Below are positions 50,145 through 63,000 of a DNA stretch of 64,000 nucleotides, piece after piece (position 1 is the stretch's first letter; every line of letters starts with the position of its first letter). The DNA lies in the NCBI RefSeq assembly GCF_907165205.1, contig NC_058192.1, forward strand, positions 33,570,001 through 33,634,000. Reading direction: 5' to 3'. This DNA is from Coccinella septempunctata. Taxonomy: Eukaryota; Arthropoda; Insecta; Coleoptera; Coccinellidae. The position numbers and the translations under genes were made by a program. The notes under the pieces were generated by a model, which was given only the letters and a program-made list of their open reading frames with translations, did not search any database and was not told the origin of the DNA.

Positions 50145-52464
50145 TTGAGATTTCAGTGGTCTATTCGGCAAAGTGTGATATCAATTCCTCAAAACCTGTT
50201 GAACCAATTCGACCCAAATCTTGAAATCGCACATAGTTTTCGAATTGAGATGCACATGTTGAATTTCAGATCGATAGTTCTGATAGGAATGAAGATTTCA
50301 GTAATCGATTCGGCAAAATATCATTTCAATTCCTAAGGAACTATTGGATCGATTCGAACCAAATCTTGTAACTGCACATGGTTTTCGAATTGAGATGCAC
50401 ATGTTGAATTTCAGTTTGATAGTTCAGATGGGAATTGTGATTTCAGTGGTCAATTCGGCAAAGTGTCATATCAATTCCTCGAAAACTGTTGGATCAATTC
50501 GAACCAAATCTTGAAACTGCACATAGTTTTCGGATTGAGATGCACATGTTGAATTTCAGTTCGATAGTTCAGATAGGAATTGAGATTTCAGTGGTCAATT
50601 CGGCAAAGTGTGATATCAATTCCTCGAAAACTGTTGGATCGATTCGAACCAAATCTTGAAACTGCACATAGTTTTCGAATTGAGATGCACATGTTGAATT
50701 TCAGTTCGATAGTGCAGATAGGAATTGAGATTTCAGTGGTCTATTCGGCAAAGTGTGATATCAATTCCTCCAAAACTGTTGGTTCAATTCGAACCAAATC
50801 TTGAAACTGCACATAGTTTTCGAAATGAGATGAACATGTTGAATTTCAGATCGATAGTTCTAATAGGAATGGAGATTTCAGAAGTCTATTCGACAGAATA
50901 TCATTTCAATTCCTAAGGAACTATTGGATCAATTCGAACCAAATCTTGAAAGTGCACATAGTTTTCGAATTGAGATGCACATGTTGAATTTCAGTTCGAT
51001 AGTTCAGATAGGAATTGAGATTTCAGTGGTCTATTCGGCAAAGTGTGATATCAATTCCTCGAAAACTTTTGGATCAATTCGAACCAAATTTTGAAACTGC
51101 AGATAGTTTTCGAAATGAGATGCACATGTTGAATTTCAGATCGATAGTTCTAATAGGAATGGAGATTTCAGAAGTCGATTCGACAAAATATCATTTCAAT
51201 TTCTAAGGAACTATTGCATCAATTCGAACCAAATCTTGAAACTGCACAAAGTTTTCGAATTGAGATGCACATGTTGAATTTCAGATCGATAGTTCAGATA
51301 GGAATTGAGATTTCAGTGGTCTATTCGGCAAAGTGTGATATCAATTCCTCGAAAACTTTTGGATCAATTCGAACCAAATTTTGAAACTGCAGATAGTTTT
51401 CGAAATGAGATGCACATGTTGAATTTCAGATCGATAGTTCTAATAGGAATGGAGATTTCAGAAGTCGATTCGACAAAATATCATTTCAATTCCTAAGGAA
51501 CTATTGGATCGATTCGAACCAAATCTTGTAACTGCACATGGTTTTCGAATTGAGATGCACATGTTGAATTTCAGTTTGATAGTTCAGATGGGAATTGTGA
51601 TTTCAGTGGTCAATTCGGCAAAGTGTCATATCAATTCCTCGAAAACTGTTGGATCAATTCGAACCAAATCTTGAAACTGCACATAGTTTTCGGATTGAGA
51701 TGCACATGTTGAATTTCAGTTCGATAGTTCAGATAGGAATTGAGATTTCAGTGGTCAATTCGGCAAAGTGTGATATCAATTCCTCGAAAACTGTTGGATC
51801 GATTCGAACCAAATCTTGAAACTGCACATAGTTTTCGAAATGAGATGCACATGTTGAATTTCAGATCGATAGTTCTAATAGGAATGGAGATTTCAGAAGT
51901 CGATTCGACAAAATATCATTTCAATTCCTAAGGAACTATTGGATCGATTCGAACCAAATCTTGAAACTGCACATAGTTTTCGAATTGAGATGCACATGTT
52001 GAATTTCAGATCGATAGTTCAGATAGGAATTGAGATTTCAGTGGTCTATTCGGCAAAGTGTGATATCAATTCCTCGAAAACTTTTGGATCAATTCGAACC
52101 AAATTTTGAAACTGCAGATAGTTTTCGAAATGAGATGCACATGTTGAATTTCAGATCGATAGTTCTAATAGGAATGGAGATTTCAGAAGTCGATTCGACA
52201 AAATATCATTTCAATTTCTAAGGAACTATTGCATCAATTCGAACCAAATCTTGAAACTGCACAAAGTTTTCGGATTGAGATGCACATGTTGAATTTCAGT
52301 TCGATAGTTCAGATAGGAATTGAGATTTCAGTGGTCAATTCGGCAAAGTGTGATATCAATTCTTCGAAAACTGTTGGATCAATTCGAACCAAATCTTGAA
52401 ACTGCACATAGTTTTCGAATTGAGATGCACATGTTGAATTTCAGTTCGATAGTGCAGATAGGAA
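50145..52464 (+). repeat. Zone II, 16-monomer variant unit (2320 bp)
   Basis: The first eight monomers follow the 15-mer. The ninth (anchor 51305) is then an ordinary A instead of the CTTCG form, and a second A' monomer appears (anchor 51595). This gives 16 x 145 bp. It looks like a recombinant of two 15-mers crossing out of phase. Confidence 0.84.
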
Positions 52465-54639
52465 TTGAGATTTCAGTGGTCTATTCGGCAAAGTGTGATA
52501 TCAATTCCTCAAAACCTGTTGAACCAATTCGACCCAAATCTTGAAATCGCACATAGTTTTCGAATTGAGATGCACATGTTGAATTTCAGATCGATAGTTC
52601 TGATAGGAATGAAGATTTCAGTAATCGATTCGGCAAAATATCATTTCAATTCCTAAGGAACTATTGGATCGATTCGAACCAAATCTTGTAACTGCACATG
52701 GTTTTCGAATTGAGATGCACATGTTGAATTTCAGTTTGATAGTTCAGATGGGAATTGTGATTTCAGTGGTCAATTCGGCAAAGTGTCATATCAATTCCTC
52801 GAAAACTGTTGGATCAATTCGAACCAAATCTTGAAACTGCACATAGTTTTCGGATTGAGATGCACATGTTGAATTTCAGTTCGATAGTTCAGATAGGAAT
52901 TGAGATTTCAGTGGTCAATTCGGCAAAGTGTGATATCAATTCCTCGAAAACTGTTGGATCGATTCGAACCAAATCTTGAAACTGCACATAGTTTTCGAAT
53001 TGAGATGCACATGTTGAATTTCAGTTCGATAGTGCAGATAGGAATTGAGATTTCAGTGGTCTATTCGGCAAAGTGTGATATCAATTCCTCCAAAACTGTT
53101 GGTTCAATTCGAACCAAATCTTGAAACTGCACATAGTTTTCGAAATGAGATGAACATGTTGAATTTCAGATCGATAGTTCTAATAGGAATGGAGATTTCA
53201 GAAGTCGATTCGACAGAATATCATTTCAATTCCTAAGGAACTATTGGATCAATTCGAACCAAATCTTGAAAGTGCACATAGTTTTCGGATTGAGATGCAC
53301 ATGTTGAATTTCAGTTCGATAGTTCAGATAGGAATTGAGATTTCAGTGGTCTATTCGGCAAAGTGTGATATCAATTCCTCGAAAACTTTTGGATCAATTC
53401 GAACCAAATTTTGAAACTGCAGATAGTTTTCGAAATGAGATGCACATGTTGAATTTCAGATCGATAGTTCTAATAGGAATGGAGATTTCAGAAGTCGATT
53501 CGACAAAATATCATTTCAATTTCTAAGGAACTATTGCATCAATTCGAACCAAATCTTGAAACTGCACAAAGTTTTCGGATTGAGATGCACATGTTGAATT
53601 TCAGTTCGATAGTTCAGATAGGAATTGAGATTTCAGTGGTCAATTCGGCAAAGTGTGATATCAATTCTTCGAAAACTGTTGGATCAATTCGAACCAAATC
53701 TTGAAACTGCACATAGTTTTCGAATTGAGATGCACATGTTGAATTTCAGTTCGATAGTTCAGATAGGAATTGAGATTTCAGTAGTCGATTCGGCAAAATA
53801 TCATTTCAATTCCTAAGGAACTATTGGATCGATTCGAACCAAATCTTGAAACTGCACATAGTTTTCGAATTGAGATGCACATGTTGAATTTCAGTTCGAT
53901 AGTTCAGATAGGAATTGAGATTTCAGTGGTCAATTCGGCAAAGTGTGATATCAATTCCTCGAAAACTGTTGGATCGATTCGAACCAAATCTTGAAACTGC
54001 ACATAGTTTTCGAAATGAGATGCACATGTTGAATTTCAGATCGATAGTTCTAATAGGAATGGAGATTTCAGAAGTCGATTCGACAAAATATCATTTCAAT
54101 TCCTAAGGAACTATTGGATCGATTCGAACCAAATCTTGAAACTGCACATAGTTTTCGAATTGAGATGCACATGTTGAATTTCAGATCGATAGTTCAGATA
54201 GGAATTGAGATTTCAGTGGTCTATTCGGCAAAGTGTGATATCAATTCCTCGAAAACTTTTGGATCAATTCGAACCAAATTTTGAAACTGCAGATAGTTTT
54301 CGAAATGAGATGCACATGTTGAATTTCAGATCGATAGTTCTAATAGGAATGGAGATTTCAGAAGTCGATTCGACAAAATATCATTTCAATTTCTAAGGAA
54401 CTATTGCATCAATTCGAACCAAATCTTGAAACTGCACAAAGTTTTCGGATTGAGATGCACATGTTGAATTTCAGTTCGATAGTTCAGATAGGAATTGAGA
54501 TTTCAGTGGTCAATTCGGCAAAGTGTGATATCAATTCTTCGAAAACTGTTGGATCAATTCGAACCAAATCTTGAAACTGCACATAGTTTTCGAATTGAGA
54601 TGCACATGTTGAATTTCAGTTCGATAGTGCAGATAGGAA
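52465..54639 (+). repeat. Zone II, 15-mer HOR unit c (2175 bp)
   Basis: Standard monomer order and markers, exactly 15 x 145 bp. It closely matches units a and b. Confidence 0.87.
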
Positions 54640-56234
54640 TTGAGATTTCAGTGGTCTATTCGGCAAAGTGTGATATCAATTCCTCAAAACCTGTTGAACC
54701 AATTCGACCCAAATCTTGAAATCGCACATAGTTTTCGAATTGAGATGCACATGTTGAATTTCAGATCGATAGTTCTGATAGGAATGAAGATTTCAGTAAT
54801 CGATTCGGCAAAATATCATTTCAATTCCTAAGGAACTATTGGATCGATTCGAACCAAATCTTGTAACTGCACATGGTTTTCGAATTGAGATGCACATGTT
54901 GAATTTCAGTTTGATAGTTCAGATGGGAATTGTGATTTCAGTGGTCAATTCGGCAAAGTGTCATATCAATTCCTCGAAAACTGTTGGATCAATTCGAACC
55001 AAATCTTGAAACTGCACATAGTTTTCGGATTGAGATGCACATGTTGAATTTCAGTTCGATAGTTCAGATAGGAATTGAGATTTCAGTGGTCAATTCGGCA
55101 AAGTGTGATATCAATTCCTCGAAAACTGTTGGATCGATTCGAACGAAATCTTGAAACTGCACATAGTTTTCGAATTGAGATGCACATGTTGAATTTCAGT
55201 TCGATAGTGCAGATAGGAATTGAGATTTCAGTGGTCTATTCGGCAAAGTGTGATATCAATTCCTCCAAAACTGTTGGTTCAATTCGAACCAAATCTTGAA
55301 ACTGCACATAGTTTTCGAAATGAGATGAACATGTTGAATTTCAGATCGATAGTTCTAATAGGAATGGAGATTTCAGAAGTCGATTCGACAGAATATCATT
55401 TCAATTCCTAAGGAACTATTGGATCAATTCGAACCAAATCTTGAAAGTGCACATAGTTTTCGAATTGAGATGCACATGTTGAATTTCAGTTCGATAGTTC
55501 AGATAGGAATTGAGATTTCAGTGGTCTATTCGGCAAAGTGTGATATCAATTCCTCGAAAACTTTTGGATCAATTCGAACCAAATTTTGAAACTGCAGATA
55601 GTTTTCGAAATGAGATGCACATGTTGAATTTCAGATCGATAGTTCTAATAGGAATGGAGATTTCAGAAGTCGATTCGACAAAATATCATTTCAATTTCTA
55701 AGGAACTATTGCATCAATTCGAACCAAATCTTGAAACTGCACAAAGTTTTCGAATTGAGATGCACATGTTGAATTTCAGATCGATAGTTCAGATAGGAAT
55801 TGAGATTTCAGTGGTCTATTCGGCAAAGTGTGATATCAATTCCTCGAAAACTTTTGGATCAATTCGAACCAAATTTTGAAACTGCAGATAGTTTTCGAAA
55901 TGAGATGCACATGTTGAATTTCAGATCGATAGTTCTAATAGGAATGGAGATTTCAGAAGTCGATTCGACAAAATATCATTTCAATTTCTAAGGAACTATT
56001 GCATCAATTCGAACCAAATCTTGAAACTGCACAAAGTTTTCGGATTGAGATGCACATGTTGAATTTCAGTTCGATAGTTCAGATAGGAATTGAGATTTCA
56101 GTGGTCAATTCGGCAAAGTGTGATATCAATTCTTCGAAAACTGTTGGATCAATTCGAACCAAATCTTGAAACTGCACATAGTTTTCGAATTGAGATGCAC
56201 ATGTTGAATTTCAGTTCGATAGTGCAGATAGGAA
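54640..56234 (+). repeat. Zone II, 11-monomer deletion unit (1595 bp)
   Basis: The 15-mer order with four monomers missing, exactly 11 x 145 bp. The loss lies around anchors 55800-55945. A private G at 55145 changes GAACC to GAACG. Confidence 0.84.
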
Positions 56235-57079
56235 TTGAGATTTCAGTGGTCTATTCGGCAAAGTGTGATATCAATTCCTCAAAACCTGTTGAACCAATTC
56301 GACCCAAATCTTGAAATCGCACATAGTTTTCGAATTGAGATGCACATGTTGAATTTCAGATCGATAGTTCTGATAGGAATGAAGATTTCAGTAATCGATT
56401 CGGCAAAATATCATTTCAATTCCTAAGGAACTATTGGATCGATTCGAACCAAATCTTGTAACTGCACATGGTTTTCGAATTGAGATGCACATGTTGAATT
56501 TCAGTTTGATAGTTCAGATGGGAATTGTGATTTCAGTGGTCAATTCGGCAAAGTGTCATATCAATTCCTCGAAAACTGTTGGATCAATTCGAACCAAATC
56601 TTGAAACTGCACATAGTTTTCGGATTGAGATGCACATGTTGAATTTCAGTTCGATAGTTCAGATAGGAATTGAGATTTCAGTGGTCAATTCGGCAAAGTG
56701 TGATATCAATTCCTCGAAAACTGTTGGATCGATTCGAACCAAATCTTGAAACTGCACATAGTTTTCGAATTGAGATGCACATGTTGAATTTCAGTTCGAT
56801 AGTGCAGATAGGAATTGAGATTTCAGTGGTCTATTCGGCAAAGTGTGATATCAATTCCTCCAAAACTGTTGGTTCAATTCGAACCAAATCTTGAAACTGC
56901 ACATAGTTTTCGAAATGAGATGAACATGTTGAATTTCAGATCGATAGTTCTAATAGGAATGGAGATTTCAGAAGTCTATTCGACAGAATATCATTTCAAT
57001 TCCTAAGGAACTATTGGATCACATAGTTTTCGAATTGAGATGCACATGTTGAATTTCAGTTCGATAGTTCAGATAGGAA
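56235..57079 (+). repeat. Last zone II unit start, ending in a 120-bp monomer
   Basis: Six monomers in the 15-mer order, the last shortened by 25 bp just after 57020, where GGATCA is joined to CATAGTTTTCG. The private variant GAAGTCTATTCG near 56975 is shared with 50885 in the 16-mer unit, an offset of 42 x 145 bp. Confidence 0.87.
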
Positions 57080-60000
57080 TTGAGATTTCAGTGGTCTATT
57101 CGGCAAAGTGTGATATCAATTCCTCGAAAACTTTTGGATCAATTCGAACCAAATTTTGAAACTGCAGATAGTTTTCGAAATGAGATGCACATGTTGAATT
57201 TCAGATCGATAGTTCTAATAGGAATGGAGATTTCAGAAGTCGATTCGACAAAATATCATTTCAATTTCTAAGGAACTATTGCATCAATTCGAACCAAATC
57301 TTGAAACTGCACAAAGTTTTCGGATTGAGATGCACATGTTGAATTTCAGTTCGATAGTTCAGATAGGAATTGAGATTTCAGTGGTCAATTCGGCAAAGTG
57401 TGATATCAATTCTTCGAAAACTGTTGGATCAATTCGAACCAAATCTTGAAACTGCACATAGTTTTCGAATTGAGATGCACATGTTGAATTTCAGTTCGAT
57501 AGTTCAGATAGGAATTGAGATTTCAGTAGTCGATTCGGCAAAATATCATTTCAATTCCTAAGGAACTATTGGATCGATTCGAACCAAATCTTGAAACTGC
57601 ACATAGTTTTCGGATTGAGATGCACATGTTGAATTTCAGTTCGATAGTTCAGATGGGAATTGTGATTTCAGTGGTCAATTCGGCAAAGTGTCATATCAAT
57701 TCCTCAAAAACTGTTGGATCAATTCGAACCAAATCTTGAAACTGCACATAGTTTTCGAATTGAGATGCACATGTTGAATTTCAGTTCGATAGTTCAGATA
57801 GGAATTGAGATTTCAGTGGTCAATTCGGCAAAGTGTGATATCAATTCCTCGAAAACTGTTGGATCAATTCGAACCAAATCTTGAAACGGCACATAGTTTT
57901 CGAATTGAGATGCACATGTTGAATTTCAGTTCGATAGTGCAGATAGGAATTGAGATTTCAGTGGTCTATTCGGCAAAGTGTGATATCAATTCCTCAAAAA
58001 CTGTTGGATCAATTCGAACCAAATCTTGAAACTGCACATAGTTTTCGAATTGAGATGCACATGTTGAATTTCAGTTCGATAGTGCAGATAGGAATTGAGA
58101 TTTCAGTGGTCTATTCGGCAAAGTGTGATATCAATTCCTCAAAAACTGTTGGATCAATTCGAACCAAATCTTGAAACTGCACATAGTTTTCGGATTGAGA
58201 TGCACATGTTGAATTTCAGTTCGATAGTTCAGATGGGAATTGTGATTTCAGTGGTCAATTCGGCAAAGTGTCATATCAATTCCTCAAAAACTGTTGGATC
58301 AATTCGAACCAAATCTTGAAACTGCACATAGTTTTCGAATTGAGATGCACATGTTGAATTTCAGTTCGATAGTTCAGATAGGAATTGAGATTTCAGTATT
58401 CGATTCGGCAAAATATCATTTCAATTCCTAAGGAACTATTGGATCGATTCGAACCAAATCTTGAAACTGCACATAGTTTTCGAATTGAGATGCACATGTT
58501 GAATTTCAGTTCGATAGTTCAGATGGGAATTGTGATTTCAGTGGTCAATTCGGCAAAGTGTCATATCAATTCCTCAAAAACTGTTGGATCAATTCGAACC
58601 AAATCTTGAAACTGCACATAGTTTTCGGATTGAGATGCACATGTTGAATTTCAGTTCGATAGTTCAGATAGGAATTGAGATTTCAGTGGTCAATTCGGCA
58701 AAGTGTGATATCAATTCCTCGAAAACTGTTGGATCAATTCGAACCAAATCTTGAAACTGCACAAAGTTTTCGGATTGAGATGCACATGTTGAATTTCAGT
58801 TCGATAGTTCAGATAGGAATTGAGATTTCAGTGGTCAATTCGGCAAAGTGTGATATCAATTCTTCGAAAACTGTTGGATCAATTCGAACCAAATCTTGAA
58901 ACTGCACATAGTTTTCGAATTGAGATGCACATGTTGAATTTCAGTTCGATAGTTCAGATAGGAATTGAGATTTCAGTAGTCGATTCGGCAAAATATCATT
59001 TCAATTCCTAAGGAACTATTGGATCGATTCGAACCAAATCTTGAAACTGCACATAGTTTTCGAATTGAGATGCACATGTTGAATTTCAGTTCGATAGTTC
59101 AGATGGGAATTGTGATTTCAGTGGTCAATTCGGCAAAGTGTCATATCAATTCCTCGAAAACTGTTGGATCAATTCGAACCAAATCTTGAAACTGCACATA
59201 GTTTTCGGATTGAGATGCACATGTTGAATTTCAGTTCGATAGTTCAGATAGGAATTGAGATTTCAGTGGTCAATTCGGCAAAGTGTGATATCAATTCCTC
59301 GAAAACTGTTGGATCAATTCGAACCAAATCTTGAAACGGCACATAGTTTTCGAATTGAGATGCACATGTTGAATTTCAGTTCGATAGTGCAGATAGGAAT
59401 TGAGATTTCAGTGGTCTATTCGGCAAAGTGTGATATCAATTCCTCAAAAACTGTTGGATCAATTCGAACCAAATCTTGAAACTGCACATAGTTTTCGAAT
59501 TGAGATGCACATGTTGAATTTCAGTTCGATAGTTCAGATAGGAATTGAGATTTCAGTAGTCGATTCGGCAAAATATCATTTCAATTCCTAAGGAACTATT
59601 GGATCGATTCGAACCAAATCTTGAAACTGCACATAGTTTTCGAATTGAGATGCACATGTTGAATTTCAGTTCGATAGTTCAGATTGGAATTGTGATTTCA
59701 GTGGTCAATTCGGCAAAGTGTCATATCAATTCCTCGAAAACTGTTGGATCAATTCGAACCAAATCTTGAAACTGCACATAGTTTTCGGATTGAGATGCAC
59801 ATGTTGAATTTCAGTTCGATAGTTCAGATAGGAATTGAGATTTCAGTGGTCAATTCGGCAAAGTGTGATATCAATTCCTCGAAAACTGTTGGATCAATTC
59901 GAACCAAATCTTGAAACGGCACATAGTTTTCGAATTGAGATGCACATGTTGAATTTCAGTTCTATAGTGCAGATAGGAATTGAGATTTCAGTGGTCTATT

Positions 60001-63000
60001 CGGCAAAGTGTGATATCAATTCCTCAAAAACTGTTGAACCAATTCGACCCAAATCTTGAAACTGCACATAGTTTTCGAATTGAGATGCACATGTTGAATT
60101 TCAGATCGATAGTTTTGATAGGAATGAAGATTTCAGTAGTCGATTCGGCAAAATATCATTTCAATTCTTAAGGAACTATTGGATCGATTCGAACCAAATC
60201 TTGAAACTGCACATAGTTTTCGAATTGAGATGCACATGTTGAATTTCAGTTCGATAGTGCAGATAGGAATTGAGATTTCAGTGGTCAATTCGGCAAAGTG
60301 TGATATCAATTCCTCGAAAACTGTTGGATCGATTCGAACCAAATCTTGAAACTGCACATAGTTTTCGAAATGAGATGCACATGTTGAATTTCAGATCGAT
60401 AGTTCTAATAGGAATGGAGATTTCAGAAGTCGATTCGACAAAATATCATTTCAATTCCTAAGGAACTATTGGATCGATTCGAACCAAATCTTGAAACTGC
60501 ACATAGTTTTCGAATTGAGATGCACATGTTGAATTTCAGATCGATAGTTCAGATAGGAATGAAGATTTCAGTAGTCGATTCGGCAAAATATCATTTCAAT
60601 TCCTAAGGAACTATTGGATCGATTCGAACCAAATCTTGTAACTGCACATGGTTTTCGAATTGAGATGCACATGTTGAATTTCAGTTTGATAGTTCAGATG
60701 GGAATTGTGATTTCAGTGGTCAATTCGGCAAAGTGTCATATCAATTCCTCGAAAACTGTTGGATCAATTCGAACCAAATCTTGAAACTGCACATAGTTTT
60801 CGGATTGAGATGCACATGTTGAATTTCAGTTCGATAGTTCAGATAGGAATTGAGATTTCAGTGGTCAATTCGGCAAAGTGTGATATCAATTCCTCGAAAA
60901 CTGTTGGATCGATTCGAACCAAATCTTGAAACTGCACATAGTTTTCGAAATGAGATGAACATGTTGAATTTCAGATCGATAGTTCTAATAGGAATGGAGA
61001 TTTCAGAAGTCGATTCGACAGAATATCATTTCAATTCCTAAGGAACTATTGGATCAATTCGAACCAAATCTTGAAACTGCACATAGTTTTCGGATTGAGA
61101 TGCACATGTTGAATTTCAGATCGATAGTTCTAATAGGAATGGAGATTTCAGAAGTCGATTCGACAGAATATCATTTCAATTCCTAAGGAACTATTGGATC
61201 AATTCGAACCAAATCTTGAAACTGCACATAGTTTTCGGATTGAGATGCACATGTTGAATTTCAGTTCGATAGTTCAGATAGGAATTGAGATTTCAGTGGT
61301 CTATTCGGCAAAGTGTGATATCAATTCCTCGAAAACTGTTGGATCGATTCGAACCAAATCTTGAAACTGCACATAGTTTTCGAAATGAGATGAACATGTT
61401 GAATTTCAGATCGATAGTTCTAATAGGAATGGAGATTTCAGAAGTCGATTCGACAAAATATCATTTCAATTTCTAAGGAACTATTGCATCAATTCGAACC
61501 AAATCTTGAAACTGCACATAGTTTTCGGATTGAGATGCACATGTTGAATTTCAGTTCGATAGTTCAGATAGGAATTGAGATTTCAGTGGTCTATTCGGCA
61601 AAGTGTCATATCAATTCCTCGAAAACTGTTGGATCAATTCGAACCAAATCTTGAAACTGCACATAGTTTTCGGATTGAGATGCACATGTTGAATTTCAGT
61701 TCGATAGTTCAGATAGGAATTGAGATTTCAGTGGTCAATTCGGCAAAGTGTGATATCAATTCCTCGAAAACTGTTGGATCGATTCGAACCAAATCTTGAA
61801 ACTGCACATAGTTTTCGAAATGAGATGAACATGTTGAATTTCAGATCGATAGTTCTAATAGGAATGGAGATTTCAGAAGTCGATTCGACAGAATATCATT
61901 TCAATTCCTAAGGAACTATTGGATCAATTCGAACCAAATCTTGAAACTGCACATAGTTTTCGGATTGAGATGCACATGTTGAATTTCAGTTCGATAGTTC
62001 AGATAGGAATTGAGATTTCAGTGGTCTATTCGGCAAAGTGTGATATCAATTCCTCGAAAACTGTTGGATCAATTCGAACCAAATTTTGAAACTGCAGATA
62101 GTTTTCGAAATGAGATGCACATGTTGAATTTCAGATCGATAGTTCTAATAGGAATGGAGATTTCAGAAGTCGATTCGACAAAATATCATTTCAATTTCTA
62201 AGGAACTATTGCATCAATTCGAACCAAATCTTGAAACTGCACAAAGTTTTCGGATTGAGATGCACATGTTGAATTTCAGTTCGATAGTTCAGATAGGAAT
62301 TGAGATTTCAGTGGTCAATTCGGCAAAGTGTGATATCAATTCCTCGAAAACTGTTGGATCAATTCGAACCAAATCTTGAAACTGCACATGGTTTTCGAAT
62401 TGAGATGCACATGTTGAATTTCAGTTCGATAGTTCAGATAGGAATTGAGATTTCAGTAGTCGATTCGGCAAAATATCATTTCAATTCCTAAGGAACTATT
62501 GGATCGATTCGAACCAAATTTTGAAACTGCACATAGTTTTCGAATTGAGATGCACATGTTGAATTTCGGTTCGATAGTTCAGATAGGAATTGAGATTTCA
62601 GTGGTCAATTCGGCTAAGTGTGATATCAATTCCTCGAAAACTGTTGAACCAATTCGACCCAAATCTTGAAATCGCACATAGTTTTCGAATTGAGATGCAC
62701 ATGTTGAATTTCAGATCGATAGTTCTGATAGGAATGAAGATTACAGTAGTCGATTCGGCAAAATATCATTTCAATTCCTAAGGAACTATTGGATCGATTC
62801 GAACCAAATCTTGAAACTGCACATGGTTTTCGAATTGAGATGCACATGTTGAATTTCAGTTCGATAGTTCAGATGGGAATTGTGATTTCAGTGGTCAATT
62901 CGGCAAAGTGTCATATCAATTCCTCGAAAACTGTTGGATCAATTCGAACCAAATCTTGAAACTGCACATAGTTTTCGGATTGAGATGCACATGTTGAATT

